Positions 15,216 to 23,404 are shown, counted from the first letter of the stretch. The stretch: 64,000 nt of DNA from Bacillota bacterium (GCA_023398815.1 JAEWRW010000059.1:95462-159461); one strand, 5' to 3'. The notes: generated from the letters alone by a model not told the origin. Numbers and translations are program-made.

Positions 15216-16471
15216 TTGGGTTCCTCCTTTATGGTTGGTATCTTGCTGGCAAACAGACCCGCGTCCTTCAGCTTGGTCATATTGCCGTTGATGAGGTACA
15301 GGTCACCGCCTTCCTCGGCGGGGATGCGGTTCATATCCTCCAGTTGCCGGATGTCGTTGGCCGACAGCCAACCGTTCTGTCTTCCGGTGGCATAGCCTTG
15401 CATTCGGCTTTGATAGTCGCCGCGCAATAGACCGTCGAGGTTGAACTTGATGAACAGGCGGGATTTCTCGGAGGGAAGCATCAGCGACTGCTGGAGGGAT
15501 TGCTCCCAGCGCACGACCCAAGGATCGAGCGTGTATTTCACGAATTCCAGTGACTGCTGCTCGATGTTCGAGAAGCTAGACTTCTCCAGATCGCCGACCA
15601 TGTGCGGTGGGACACGGAAGATACGGGCGATCTCATTGATCTGAAATTTCCGTGTTTCCAGAAACTGCGCCTGTTCCGGCGGGATGCCGATGGCTTGAAA
15701 CTTCATGCCTTCTTCCAGCACGGCCACGCGGTGAGCGTTGCCGCTGCCCTGATAGGCGCTGTTCCAGCTGTCCTTGACTCGCTGAATATCCTTGATGACT
15801 CCGGGGTGTTCCAGAACGCCGCCAGGGTTTGCGCCATTGGCGAAAAAGGTTGCGCCGTACTCCTCGGTGGCCAGCGCCATGCCAATGGCGTTTTTTGCCA
15901 TTGCGATGGGTGAGTAGCCGATCAGCCCGTCGAAGCCCAGGCCGGGAATGTGCAAAACCTGGTCACGACGCAGGGTGATGTAGCCGCCTGTTTTGTTTAT
16001 ACAGCTCTCGTCAGCGTCGCGGTAGTACGTGTAGACCAGCTCGCCACTCGCGGAGCGGCTGACGTCCATCTTGTTGGGCAACAGCGGATAGAGCGCTAAA
16101 ACACGGCCATACCCATCGCGGATGATTTGCGCGTAGGCGTTGCCCCATAAAAGAAGATGACTCATCAGTGTCTCCCGGAACACGAACGAGGTCATCTCGG
16201 GGTTTGGCTCATCGTGGAGCAGGTAGTATATTGGGTGTTGAGGTATACGCTCCTTGCCACCGTCAGCCTTGTACTGGTAGACATGGAGCGGAAGTCCCGC
16301 AATGGCCTCGGCCAGGATGCGGACGCAGGCATACACCGCCGTGGTCTGCATCGCTGTCCGCTCGTTTACCGTCTTGCCGCTGGTTGTGCTGCCGAACAGG
16401 AAGCTGAAGGCGCTGCCTACCCGGTTCTGGGGCTTATCGCGGGAGCGGAACAGCCCGCTTAATATACTCAA
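15212..16471 (-). CDS. HK97-family portal protein
   Basis: The 419-aa portal has 'VNERTAMQTTAVYACVRILA' near the N-terminus, 'LLHDEPNPEMTSFVFRETLM', 'LWGNAYAQIIRDGYGRV', 'ILEEGMKFQAIGIPPEQAQF'-like core sequence and 'EIARIFRVPPHMVGD'. It forms the dodecameric DNA gate and packaging-motor dock. Translation probably begins at a TTG with GGAGGTGA upstream. Unusually, the terminase does not follow directly on its upstream side: an AT-rich insertion of about 1 kb intervenes. Confidence 0.95.
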   Translation of the reverse strand: MSILSGLFRSRDKPQNRVGSAFSFLFGSTTSGKTVNERTAMQTTAVYACVRILAEAIAGLPLHVYQYKADGGKERIPQHPIYYLLHDEPNPEMTSFVFRETLMSHLLLWGNAYAQIIRDGYGRVLALYPLLPNKMDVSRSASGELVYTYYRDADESCINKTGGYITLRRDQVLHIPGLGFDGLIGYSPIAMAKNAIGMALATEEYGATFFANGANPGGVLEHPGVIKDIQRVKDSWNSAYQGSGNAHRVAVLEEGMKFQAIGIPPEQAQFLETRKFQINEIARIFRVPPHMVGDLEKSSFSNIEQQSLEFVKYTLDPWVVRWEQSLQQSLMLPSEKSRLFIKFNLDGLLRGDYQSRMQGYATGRQNGWLSANDIRQLEDMNRIPAEEGGDLYLINGNMTKLKDAGLFASKIPTIKEEPN

Positions 16472-16498
16472 TGAACATCACCTCCGAAAAATGGGCAT

Positions 16499-16524
16499 GA
16501 AAAAAGCACCGCCGAAGCGATGCT
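16499..16524 (-). terminator. Terminator closing the glycosylase insertion
   Basis: A perfect 8-bp stem (AGCATCGC with GCGGTGCT, one G-T pair) and TTCG tetraloop is followed by TTTTTT on the minus strand. It lies between the glycosylase gene and the portal gene and isolates the inserted unit. Confidence 0.85.
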
Positions 16525-16546
16525 TACATCTGAAAAACAGGCTTAT

Positions 16547-17056
16547 TTACTTCATTAGATTCTCTATGGCCGATTTCCAGCTGTCAAGCTTTTCTTCATA
16601 CTTTCTTGCTAATGCTCCACTTGATGACAGAACAGATCTATGCTTTATTGAATCATATAGATCAGGAAAAGCTTTGTGAAAAGCATCTTCCGCGTCTTTC
16701 CCATTAAAAACAAACCCACATATCTGAGGATGTTGTTTAAGAAAGTTTGCAAAATCATTCGGAACTGGATTATGAATATTCGAATCTGCATACCCTTCCC
16801 GATTTGCACTTCCCAATACATCCCAAATCCCAATTTGATGCCGAAGAAGAAAAGCGCATTTTTCAGAATATTTACTCAATGATGGTTGATTAAAAATGTC
16901 AAATATTATCCTCCAAAAACTATTCCTTGGACTGGAATAGTACTGGTTTGTAGACAAGGATTCTGGTCCCGGCAATGTTCCTAAGATGAGGACTCTGGTT
17001 TGTTTATCGGCTATCGCCTCGAAACAGGATATAGTCTTTTGGCTAACTTTATCCAT
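16547..17056 (-). CDS. Hypoxanthine (deoxyinosine)-DNA glycosylase-like protein
   Basis: The 169-aa protein belongs to the uracil-DNA glycosylase superfamily, most like the hypoxanthine-DNA glycosylase branch: 'VLILGTLPGPESLSTNQYYS', then 'PRNSFWRIIFDIF', 'LLRHQIGIWDVLGSANREGY' and 'GFVFNGKDAEDAF'. It would excise deaminated purines. It is clearly AT-rich, unlike the flanking portal and terminase genes, and forms a two-gene unit with the next entry. In a phage it may be a repair, base-scavenging or counter-defence function; that is inference. Confidence 0.82.
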   Translation of the reverse strand: MDKVSQKTISCFEAIADKQTRVLILGTLPGPESLSTNQYYSSPRNSFWRIIFDIFNQPSLSKYSEKCAFLLRHQIGIWDVLGSANREGYADSNIHNPVPNDFANFLKQHPQICGFVFNGKDAEDAFHKAFPDLYDSIKHRSVLSSSGALARKYEEKLDSWKSAIENLMK

Positions 17057-17097
17057 CGTTGGTTACACCTCATATTGATTGACTAGAACGGAGTTGA

Positions 17098-17388
17098 TTA
17101 ACCATTATCTCTTTCAAAGGCATGTATCTGAGGGAAAACCTTATGATTTTTGAAAATGTAATACTTCCTCAACGCATTGGAATATGCACCATTATGATTT
17201 TTCATCTTCTCATTTACTTCAAGTAAAGCACGATGCATTCTTGTATCTGATGAGACAATCGTATCTAGAGATGTTTTGAGGGTTTCCTCAACAGCGCGTG
17301 CTTTGCTCATCCGCGTCGCAACAGCCTTTACTTTGCTTGTGATATTCTTGTCATCAAGAAGATATCTTTCGAATTCACTTTCTAGCAT
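17098..17388 (-). CDS. Hypothetical protein paired with the glycosylase
   Basis: I do not recognise this 96-aa protein (MLESEFERYLLDDKNITSKV...). It is helical, basic and low in GC; 'EFERYLLDDKNITSKVKAVA' resembles the openings of small regulatory or nuclease-associated proteins. It is the first gene after the insertion promoter, 41 bases upstream of the glycosylase, so the two are probably co-expressed. Confidence 0.6.
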   Translation of the reverse strand: MLESEFERYLLDDKNITSKVKAVATRMSKARAVEETLKTSLDTIVSSDTRMHRALLEVNEKMKNHNGAYSNALRKYYIFKNHKVFPQIHAFERDNG

Positions 17389-17442
17389 AGAGCAACCCCC
17401 TTCAACAAGAGCTTCTACCTTAATCCATTGTTGTCTTTGTCG

Positions 17443-17471
17443 ATTATAATATGAATAACAATAACTGTACA
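17443..17471 (-). promoter_or_regulatory. Promoter of the glycosylase insertion
   Basis: On the minus strand TGTACA (17471-17466) and a consensus TATAAT (17448-17443) are separated by 17 bp in an AT-rich gap. The first gene starts 55 bases downstream. With the terminator at 16499-16524 it makes a self-contained transcription unit. Confidence 0.75.
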
Positions 17472-17493
17472 GGCTTTATCCCGAACAAGTGTT

Positions 17494-19095
17494 TTATAAA
17501 ATCAGCAATCCTCTTTCTTCATAAACTGATTGTCCTTTGTCACCGCCGCACCGGATAGCCCTGTCAAGCGCCATGATGGTCGCCACCGCGCCGTCTATCC
17601 TCTCGGTGCTCTTTTCCTTGTCCGGCTTCACATTGCCCGCCGGGTCGGTCTTAATGTAGATGTTATCCATCATCCAGCGTAGGACAGGATGATCGCCGTG
17701 GGCGATCTTCTGCTCCAACGTCAGCTTCATCAATTCCTTGGTGGGTGGCGACATATCCTTGAAGCCCTGCCCGAACGGCACAACGGTAAAGCCCAGCCCC
17801 TCAAGGTTCTGCACCATCTGTACCGCACCCCATCGGTCAAACGCAATCTCCCGGATGTTGTACTTTGCACCGAGCTCATCAATGAACCGTTCTATGTACC
17901 CGTAGTGCACCACATTGCCCTCAGTGGTTAGCAGATGACCTTGCCGCTCCCAGAGGTCGTACTGCACATGGTCGCGCCGGACGCGAAGATCGATGTTGTC
18001 CTCCGGCATCCAGAAGAACGGCAGGATTTCATATTTCCCGTCCTCATCCACCGGCGGGAACACCAGCGCGAAAGCGGTGATATCCGTCGTGGAAGAAAGG
18101 TCAAGCCCGCCGTAGCAGACTCGACCCTCAAGGCTCCCCACATCGACCGGGAAAGCGCAGGCGTCCCATTTGGCCATCGGCATCCAACGGACGGCCTGCT
18201 TGACCCACTGGTTCAGGCGAAGCTGCCGGAAGCTATTCTCCTCGGCTGGATTCTGTTTCGCACTCTCGCAGGCGGCACGTACCTTGTCGATGCCGACCGT
18301 GATCCCGAGGGAGGGGTTGGCCTTCTTCCACACCTTGGGATCAGTCCAGTCGTCGTCTTCCTTGGCACCGTAGATCACCGGGTAGAATGTGGGATCATGC
18401 TTTCGGCCCTCGAGGATATCTATAGCCTTTTGGTGCGTCTCGTAGCAGATGCTTTGTGTATCGGTGCCCGCCGTGGTGATGAGGAAATATAGTGGCTGCA
18501 TCCTTGCATCGCCGGAGCCCTTGGTCATGACATCGAATAGCTTCCGGTTCGGCTGGGTGTGGAGTTCGTCGAACACCACGCCGTGGATGTTGAAACCGTG
18601 CTTGGAGTACGCCTCAGCCGACAGCACCTGATAGAAGCTGTTGGTCGGCAGATATACGAGGCGCTTGGAGGAAGCCAGTAGCTTGACACGCCGGGAAAGC
18701 GCCGGGCACATGCGTACCATGTCAGCCGCCACCTCAAACACAATAGACGCCTGCTGGCGGTCGGCTGCACAGCCATAGACTTCGGCACGTTCCTCGCCAT
18801 CGCCACAGGTCAAGAGTAGTGCGATGGCGGCGGCCAGTTCTGACTTACCCATCTTCTTCGGAATTTCCACATACGCCGTATTGAATTGGCGGTAACCATT
18901 GGGCTTGAGTACACCGAATACGTCGCGAACAATTTGTTCCTGCCAGTCGATAAGCTCGAAGGGCTTACCTGCCCAGGAGCCCTTGGTATGGGAGAGCGCC
19001 TCAATGAAAGACACTGCGTAATCAGCGGCACCCTGGTCATAATGCGAACCATCGGCCATGAAGGCGGTGGGTTCGAATTTCTTTAATTTTCGCAT
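17494..19095 (-). CDS. Terminase large subunit
   Basis: The 533-aa packaging ATPase/nuclease has a Walker A-like segment in 'VEIPKKMGKSELAAAIALL', Walker B 'GVVFDELHTQ', coupling motif 'LITTAGT', and nuclease-domain acidic residues beginning 'GGLDLSSTTDITAFALV' and ending near 'ERIDGAVATIMALDRA'. ATG 19095 is favoured because AAAGGAGG lies 8 bases upstream; an upstream in-frame start at 19131 lacks one. It works with the P27-type small subunit encoded about 3 kb upstream. Confidence 0.95.
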   Translation of the reverse strand: MRKLKKFEPTAFMADGSHYDQGAADYAVSFIEALSHTKGSWAGKPFELIDWQEQIVRDVFGVLKPNGYRQFNTAYVEIPKKMGKSELAAAIALLLTCGDGEERAEVYGCAADRQQASIVFEVAADMVRMCPALSRRVKLLASSKRLVYLPTNSFYQVLSAEAYSKHGFNIHGVVFDELHTQPNRKLFDVMTKGSGDARMQPLYFLITTAGTDTQSICYETHQKAIDILEGRKHDPTFYPVIYGAKEDDDWTDPKVWKKANPSLGITVGIDKVRAACESAKQNPAEENSFRQLRLNQWVKQAVRWMPMAKWDACAFPVDVGSLEGRVCYGGLDLSSTTDITAFALVFPPVDEDGKYEILPFFWMPEDNIDLRVRRDHVQYDLWERQGHLLTTEGNVVHYGYIERFIDELGAKYNIREIAFDRWGAVQMVQNLEGLGFTVVPFGQGFKDMSPPTKELMKLTLEQKIAHGDHPVLRWMMDNIYIKTDPAGNVKPDKEKSTERIDGAVATIMALDRAIRCGGDKGQSVYEERGLLIL

Positions 19096-19177
19096 AGGCG
19101 CCGCCTCCTTTATAAAAGCGGGCAAAAGCAAAGAGCCTCCTAAGAAGCTCTTTGCTTTTAGCCGTTTCAGGTTTGCT

Positions 19178-19360
19178 TTATTTCTTAAATTCTCCGGTCA
19201 GGATAAAGCGACTGTATTCGTCGCGGTGGTCAATGAGAAATTCTACAAGTTCATAAAAACCGCGTTCATTGGCCTCGTACTGGACGTGGTTCACGTCAGA
19301 CATGTTCGTAACGCCACTGTCCCGGATAGAAAGGATTTGCCCCTTAATTTTCTCAGTCAT
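19178..19360 (-). CDS. DUF5049-like small phage protein
   Basis: The 60-aa protein (MTEKIKGQILSIRDSGVTNM...) matches the DUF5049 pattern: 'ILSIRDSG.TNM.DVNHVQYEA', then 'GFYELVEFLIDH'. Its function is unknown, but it usually sits next to DUF4314 and terminase genes, as here. It overlaps its upstream neighbour by eight bases. Confidence 0.82.
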   Translation of the reverse strand: MTEKIKGQILSIRDSGVTNMSDVNHVQYEANERGFYELVEFLIDHRDEYSRFILTGEFKK

Positions 19361-19607
19361 GGGCGACTTCCTCCTTTTCGGCGAGTAGTTTTTTCACCGT
19401 GTCTGTGCCGTAGACAACGCCCAGCGTTGATCCGCTGTCCCAGGAGCAGAATATTGTGCCCGTGTCGTCCACGAAGTCCACGGTTCCTTTGTCACCCGGC
19501 TTCAGCTTGGAGTAGGGGTCGTTCATGCTCACCAGTTCCACGCGGGTGCCCGAGGGGTATTGACTGCGGAGCCGCTCTACGGTCTCCTTCGATGGGAATT
19601 TATTCAT
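19353..19607 (-). CDS. DUF4314-like small phage protein
   Basis: The 84-aa protein (MNKFPSKETVERLRSQYPSG...) has the DUF4314 signature 'GTRVELVSMNDPYSKLKPGD' followed by 'GTVDFVDDTGTIFCSWDSGS'. The fold is probably a small SH3-like beta barrel. It is translationally coupled to both neighbours through short overlaps. Its role in phage biology is unknown. Confidence 0.85.
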   Translation of the reverse strand: MNKFPSKETVERLRSQYPSGTRVELVSMNDPYSKLKPGDKGTVDFVDDTGTIFCSWDSGSTLGVVYGTDTVKKLLAEKEEVAHD

Positions 19608-20409
19608 CGGCCGATACCTCCGTCGCTTTCGGTGGTGCGCCGTTCTTGAAAGCGCTGTTGCCCGACAGGTTTTTGAGCAGAATCTTCCGCGCGGCCTTGT
19701 AGTCGTCGCCCACGAAGCCCAGCCGGATGAGGAATACCCGGAAGGCGAACTTCTCATTGTCGACTGGTTTCTCCTTGGCGGTCACGCGGTGCTGTTCCTT
19801 GGCGGCCGCGCAGAGGGCACCGATGAATCGGGAGTATGCGTTGCCCTCTTCCGGCTCGATGCCGAAGCGGAACCACGGGAACCTGAGCGTCGTTTCCGTC
19901 CGCTCAACGGGAAGCTCGTCAGCGCCTATGGCCTTTTTGATGAGCGCTGCTTTGCTGGCTATAAGCCGGTCGAGGTTTTCCAGCGCCGTTACGGTGAAGC
20001 CCTCCAGCGGCATCTCAATCGTCAGGCTGTCGGGAACGTCTCTTTCCGATGGCCCTTCCGTGTAGTAGTCGTGGTCGAGGTTCCTGCGGGGTGCCAGTTC
20101 GGGAATGTACATCTCAACCGGGCCTCTGCGGAATTCCGCCAAAACTTCGTCGATGTCGTAGGGCATGCCGGTCTCCGGGTCATCCGACGCGAAGCCCGCC
20201 GCGTGTAATGCCTCCAGAAGCCTCCGTACGGTCGCCTCGTCAGTGCGTTCATCAAATGAGAGGGTTCCGTCCTTGCTGATGGTGACGTTCGCCACTACAT
20301 AGGCGAAGCTCGGCGCTCCCTTGTAGACCGGTGCCCATCCGAGGATTCCGCCCACCGTTTCGACCAGTTCCTTACGCCTGGCCCTTGTTACGTTGAATCT
20401 GATTTCCAT
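19600..20409 (-). CDS. Conserved phage 'virulence-related' protein
   Basis: The 269-aa protein (MEIRFNVTRARRKELVETVG...) belongs to a family often labelled virulence-related in Firmicutes phages: 'WAPVYKGAPSFAYVVANVTI', 'DGTLSF', a middle 'MPLEGFTVTALENLDRLIAS' segment and 'ETTLRFPWFRFG'. The real function is unknown; the name should not be read as pathogenicity. ATG 20409 has AAGGAGG upstream, so the in-frame start at 20442 is unlikely. It is the first gene after the promoter-like element at 20443-20470. Confidence 0.75.
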   Translation of the reverse strand: MEIRFNVTRARRKELVETVGGILGWAPVYKGAPSFAYVVANVTISKDGTLSFDERTDEATVRRLLEALHAAGFASDDPETGMPYDIDEVLAEFRRGPVEMYIPELAPRRNLDHDYYTEGPSERDVPDSLTIEMPLEGFTVTALENLDRLIASKAALIKKAIGADELPVERTETTLRFPWFRFGIEPEEGNAYSRFIGALCAAAKEQHRVTAKEKPVDNEKFAFRVFLIRLGFVGDDYKAARKILLKNLSGNSAFKNGAPPKATEVSADE

Positions 20410-20442
20410 TTGGTAAGCCTCCTTAGCTTTTTGTGACACCAT

Positions 20443-20470
20443 ATATCACTCTAAAGCTGTGGGATAGCAA
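20443..20470 (-). promoter_or_regulatory. Promoter-like element shared with the recombinase
   Basis: TTGCTA (20470-20465) and TGATAT (20448-20443) are separated by 16 bp on the minus strand. The block TTTAGAGTGATATATG matches the element at 74-89 in 15 of 16 positions, pointing to a common phage regulator or promoter type. Confidence 0.5.
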
Positions 20471-20487
20471 GTTATATCGAGCGGGAA

Positions 20488-21735
20488 TTAATGTACATCA
20501 AGCTGTGGCATCTCCACATCGGAAAACGCTGTCTTCATGCCATCCCGCATGAGGAACACTTGATCCGCGTTGCCGACCTGTTCGATATACCGCTTCACGA
20601 TCACATCGCAGTACTTCTCGTCCAGTTCCACGGTATAGCAGGTGCGCTCAGTCTGCTCACATGCAATCAGCGTAGAGCCGCTCCCGCCGAAGGGGTCGAG
20701 GATGATACATCCGGTCAGGCTGGAGTTGATGATCGGGTAGGCCACCAGCGGCACCGGCTTCATCGTGGGGTGGTCGGTGTTCTTCTTGGGCTTATCGAAC
20801 TCCCAGATGGTGGACTGCTTTCGGTCGGAGTACCAGGCGTGCTTACCGGACTTCTTCCAGCCGAATAGGATCGGCTCATGCTGCCACTGATACGGAGAGC
20901 GGCCGAGCACCAGCGACTGCTTCTTCCAAATGCATGTGCCGGAGAGATAAAAACCGGCGGTGGCAAAAGCCCTGCGGAAGTTCAGTCCCTCGGTGTCCGC
21001 GTGGAACACATAAATGGACGCGTCCTTCGCCATCGCCTTTCCGGTGAGGGTGAACGCGTCCAGCAGGAACTGATAAAACTTCTCGTCAGCCATATTATCA
21101 TTTTTGATCTTCCCGGCCGTGCCCTCGTAGTTAACATTGTACGGAGGATCGGTCACCGTGAGGTTTGCGGTCTTACCGTCCATCAGCTGGTCGAAGGTCT
21201 GGGCCTGGGTGCTGTCACCGCACACCAGCCGATGCCGTCCGAGCAGCCACAGATCACCCGGCTTTGTTATGGTTGGCTTGGCGAGCTCGGCGTCCACATC
21301 GAAGTCGTCGTCTTTCACATTCTCGACATTGCCCATCAGCTTGTTCATTTCAGCTTCATCGAAGCCCAGGAGGGATACATCAAAGTCGGCGCCCTGCAGT
21401 TCCGCGAGCTCGACCGACAACATCTCGGTATCCCAGCCAGCATTCATGGCAAGGCGGTTGTCAGCGATGATGTACGCCCGCTTCTGTGCTTCAGTCAGGT
21501 GCTCTGCAAACACGCAGGGCACTTCCGTGATACCTTCCTCCTTGGCGGCGAGGACGCGGCCGTGCCCGGCGATGATGTTCAGGTCTTTATCCACGATGAC
21601 CGGATTGACGAATCCGAACTCACGTAAGCTGGCACGCAGCTGGAGAATTTGCTCTTTGCTGTGCGTCCGCGCGTTTCGTGCATACGGCACCAACCGGTCT
21701 ATATTCACTTTTTCAAACCGCTCAGTTGTGTTCAT
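20488..21735 (-). CDS. ParB-like/adenine-or-cytosine-N4 DNA methyltransferase
   Basis: This 415-aa protein fuses an N-terminal ParB/Srx-like nuclease-fold domain (residues ~1-125, 'IIAGHGRVLAAKEEGITEVP') to an amino-DNA methyltransferase with 'LTVTDPPYNVNYEG' (motif IV DPPY) and 'IILDPFGGSGSTLIACEQ' (motif I FxGxG). The order DPPY then FGGSG marks a beta-type enzyme. No matching endonuclease is adjacent, so it is an orphan phage methylase that may protect phage DNA or affect packaging. It sits three bases downstream of the small terminase gene. Confidence 0.92.
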   Translation of the reverse strand: MNTTERFEKVNIDRLVPYARNARTHSKEQILQLRASLREFGFVNPVIVDKDLNIIAGHGRVLAAKEEGITEVPCVFAEHLTEAQKRAYIIADNRLAMNAGWDTEMLSVELAELQGADFDVSLLGFDEAEMNKLMGNVENVKDDDFDVDAELAKPTITKPGDLWLLGRHRLVCGDSTQAQTFDQLMDGKTANLTVTDPPYNVNYEGTAGKIKNDNMADEKFYQFLLDAFTLTGKAMAKDASIYVFHADTEGLNFRRAFATAGFYLSGTCIWKKQSLVLGRSPYQWQHEPILFGWKKSGKHAWYSDRKQSTIWEFDKPKKNTDHPTMKPVPLVAYPIINSSLTGCIILDPFGGSGSTLIACEQTERTCYTVELDEKYCDVIVKRYIEQVGNADQVFLMRDGMKTAFSDVEMPQLDVH

Positions 21736-21737
21736 CT

Positions 21738-22316
21738 TTACCGTCCTTTCCTGCCCGACAGCAGGGCTTCCATGATGTCGTCCTGCGGATTACCGATGAA
21801 AGCCGTGGTACAGTTTTGCTTGACGATGTCGAATATCTCATACCAGATGAGATTGGCCTGCTTCTGAAACGACTGACTCATCTGTACGAATGGGGAGGCT
21901 ATGGCGCCGCCGGTAGTCGGGTGTTTACCCAGCAGACCATAAAGGCTTATTGCTTCCTCACACTGGATGTAGCGGGTGAACGCCTGCGCATAGGCTTCGA
22001 TGAGGCGAGGGTTTACGAACCTCTCGCAGCCGCGCTCCTTGAGCCACTTCCATGTTTCTATGAACAGGGCGTCGGCGCCCAGCGGTTTCCCATCCTTCTG
22101 TCGCGCCCGTAGGTACTCGCTTGGCTCAGGCATATCTTCGCCGTACAAATCCGCCGCGTTGTCGAGGTCAGCTGCCTCGAGCAACGCGTCGGGATTCAGA
22201 TCCGACGCCTCTAAAATCTTTGCGGCTTTCCCAGCCGTGATCTTATCCGCAAGGGGCTGCGGTTTATCCCCGGCACGAACGCGGCGTCCGCCTCTATTTG
22301 TTCCGTCTTTGGCCAC
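21738..22316 (-). CDS. Terminase small subunit (P27 type)
   Basis: The 192-aa protein starts with a basic, glycine-rich segment ('NRGGRRVRAGDKPQPLADKI') and has a helical core ('LIEAYAQAFTRYIQCEEAIS', 'HPTTGGAIASPFVQMSQSF') as in P27-family small terminases, which recognise the packaging site. It lies upstream of the methylase and large terminase in the same direction. Confidence 0.85.
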   Translation of the reverse strand: MAKDGTNRGGRRVRAGDKPQPLADKITAGKAAKILEASDLNPDALLEAADLDNAADLYGEDMPEPSEYLRARQKDGKPLGADALFIETWKWLKERGCERFVNPRLIEAYAQAFTRYIQCEEAISLYGLLGKHPTTGGAIASPFVQMSQSFQKQANLIWYEIFDIVKQNCTTAFIGNPQDDIMEALLSGRKGR

Positions 22317-22440
22317 GTACCGTCACCCCCTTGCTATGGCGGGGTAAATCCCCCGTTTGAACCTAACTTTTTTCGCGCGTGACCCCACGCCCGTTGCACG
22401 CGAGAAAAGTCACGGAGATTTCGACCACCCCTGCCGGTTT

Positions 22441-22470
22441 AGGTTCGGGCAACAATTTAGCCCGAACCTC
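22441..22470. repeat. Perfect inverted repeat across the HNH stop codon
   Basis: AGGTTCGGGC and GCCCGAACCT form a 10-bp perfect stem with a loop of about 10 nt that holds the HNH gene's TAA. No T-run follows on the minus strand, so it may be an mRNA-stability or cos/pac-associated structure rather than a terminator. Confidence 0.55.
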
Positions 22471-22822
22471 TTTTCCAGCGCCCGCCCTCGCGAGCAGTGA
22501 TCTCGGAGTGGCAGGGAGTACATAATGCCATAAGGTTTGAAACATCGTTTGTGCCGCCTTTGGATAGCGGTTTGATATGGTGAACCTCCTCGGCGGAAGT
22601 GATCCGTCCTTGCTTCTCGCACCGCTCGCAGAGAGGGTGGGCGGAAATGTAGCGGTCGCGGATACGCTTCCACGTCCGGTTATAACGCTTCTTCACAGCG
22701 GGGTCGCGGTCGTACTTCTCATACTGAGCGGCTTCCTGCTTGGTGTGTTCCTCACAGAACCTGCCGTCTGTCAGCTTGGGACAGCCGGGGTGTGAGCACG
22801 GCCGCTTGGGTTTAAAGGGCAA
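22457..22822 (-). CDS. HNH endonuclease
   Basis: The 121-aa protein has a zinc-binding N-terminus ('CSHPGCPKLTDGRFCEEH') and the HNH core 'SAEEVHHIKPLSKGGTNDVS' with 'NLMALCTPCHSEITA'. Phage HNH proteins next to terminase genes assist cleavage during packaging. A TTG start at 22822, preceded by GTGAGGTG, is preferred over the in-frame ATG at 22888 because the longer form would include a terminator-like hairpin. Confidence 0.9.
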   Translation of the reverse strand: MPFKPKRPCSHPGCPKLTDGRFCEEHTKQEAAQYEKYDRDPAVKKRYNRTWKRIRDRYISAHPLCERCEKQGRITSAEEVHHIKPLSKGGTNDVSNLMALCTPCHSEITAREGGRWKRGSG

Positions 22823-22847
22823 AGGGGTCACCTCACTTGGGCAAACG

Positions 22848-22878
22848 AAAAGCCCTCGCAGGTTTCCCCTCGAAGGCT
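22848..22878 (-). terminator. Terminator/attenuator hairpin in the late leader
   Basis: On the minus strand AGCCTTCG-AGG pairs with CCT-G-CGAGGGCT (one bulge, one G-T pair) and is followed by TTTTCGTTT. It lies between a likely promoter (22898-22926) and the HNH start, so it may attenuate late transcription, or terminate readthrough from the early operon. Confidence 0.6.
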
Positions 22879-22897
22879 CTGTCGTCACACGTTTCGA

Positions 22898-22926
22898 TGG
22901 TATAACAATACCATGCCGGAAAACAA
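22898..22926 (-). promoter_or_regulatory. Probable late-operon promoter with palindromic operator
   Basis: TTGTTT (22926-22921) and TATACC (22904-22899) are separated by 16 bp on the minus strand. The -10 region lies inside the perfect palindrome TGGTAT-aaca-ATACCA on the plus strand (22898-22913). The gene just upstream encodes an ArpU/sigma-like regulator, a plausible activator. Confidence 0.55.
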
Positions 22927-22951
22927 ACGTTACGTCAGCATTCCCTCATTT

Positions 22952-23404
22952 TCATCCCCCGTACAGCAGGCTACACAGATGGCTCAACGCACGGCTGCGC
23001 AGGCGCTCAACGTGGCTTTCGCTGTAGTTCAGTTCATCCATCAGCCGGTAGGTAGCGCCAGAGTTCTGGTTGTCGCCCAGGTAAAACTCTGAAAGAATAT
23101 GCTGTTCGGTATCCGTCAGGCTCGACCACGCCGGCTCAAACCATGACATGTATTCGAGCGCCTGGCTGTACCGATCCCGGAGAATGTCGAGCTTATCCAA
23201 TTGGGCAGCCAGTTTGTCGGCGCCTGCCTGCGGGTTTCGGACAGAGGGCATACCCGATAGTTTCGGTAGCCTGGGAGAAGTCATCTTCTCGTACATGTCC
23301 TTTATTTCCTGCGGGGTATTGTTGATGATGAACCGCATATTGTTGTAGTCTCGGATGGCGGCTATCGTGGCCGCGTTTTTGTTGATGTATTTCAGCGCAA
23401 TCAT
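22952..23404 (-). CDS. ArpU/sigma-70 region-4-like late transcription regulator
   Basis: The 150-aa protein ends in a region-4-like helix-turn-helix ('LTDTEQHILSEFYLGD..', 'ATYRLMDELNYSESHVERLR'). The N-terminal half is helical. Such DUF1492/ArpU-type proteins close the early operon of Firmicutes phages and turn on the packaging and structural genes, and this gene lies exactly at that boundary. The start overlaps the helicase stop by four bases. Confidence 0.8.
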   Translation of the reverse strand: MIALKYINKNAATIAAIRDYNNMRFIINNTPQEIKDMYEKMTSPRLPKLSGMPSVRNPQAGADKLAAQLDKLDILRDRYSQALEYMSWFEPAWSSLTDTEQHILSEFYLGDNQNSGATYRLMDELNYSESHVERLRSRALSHLCSLLYGG

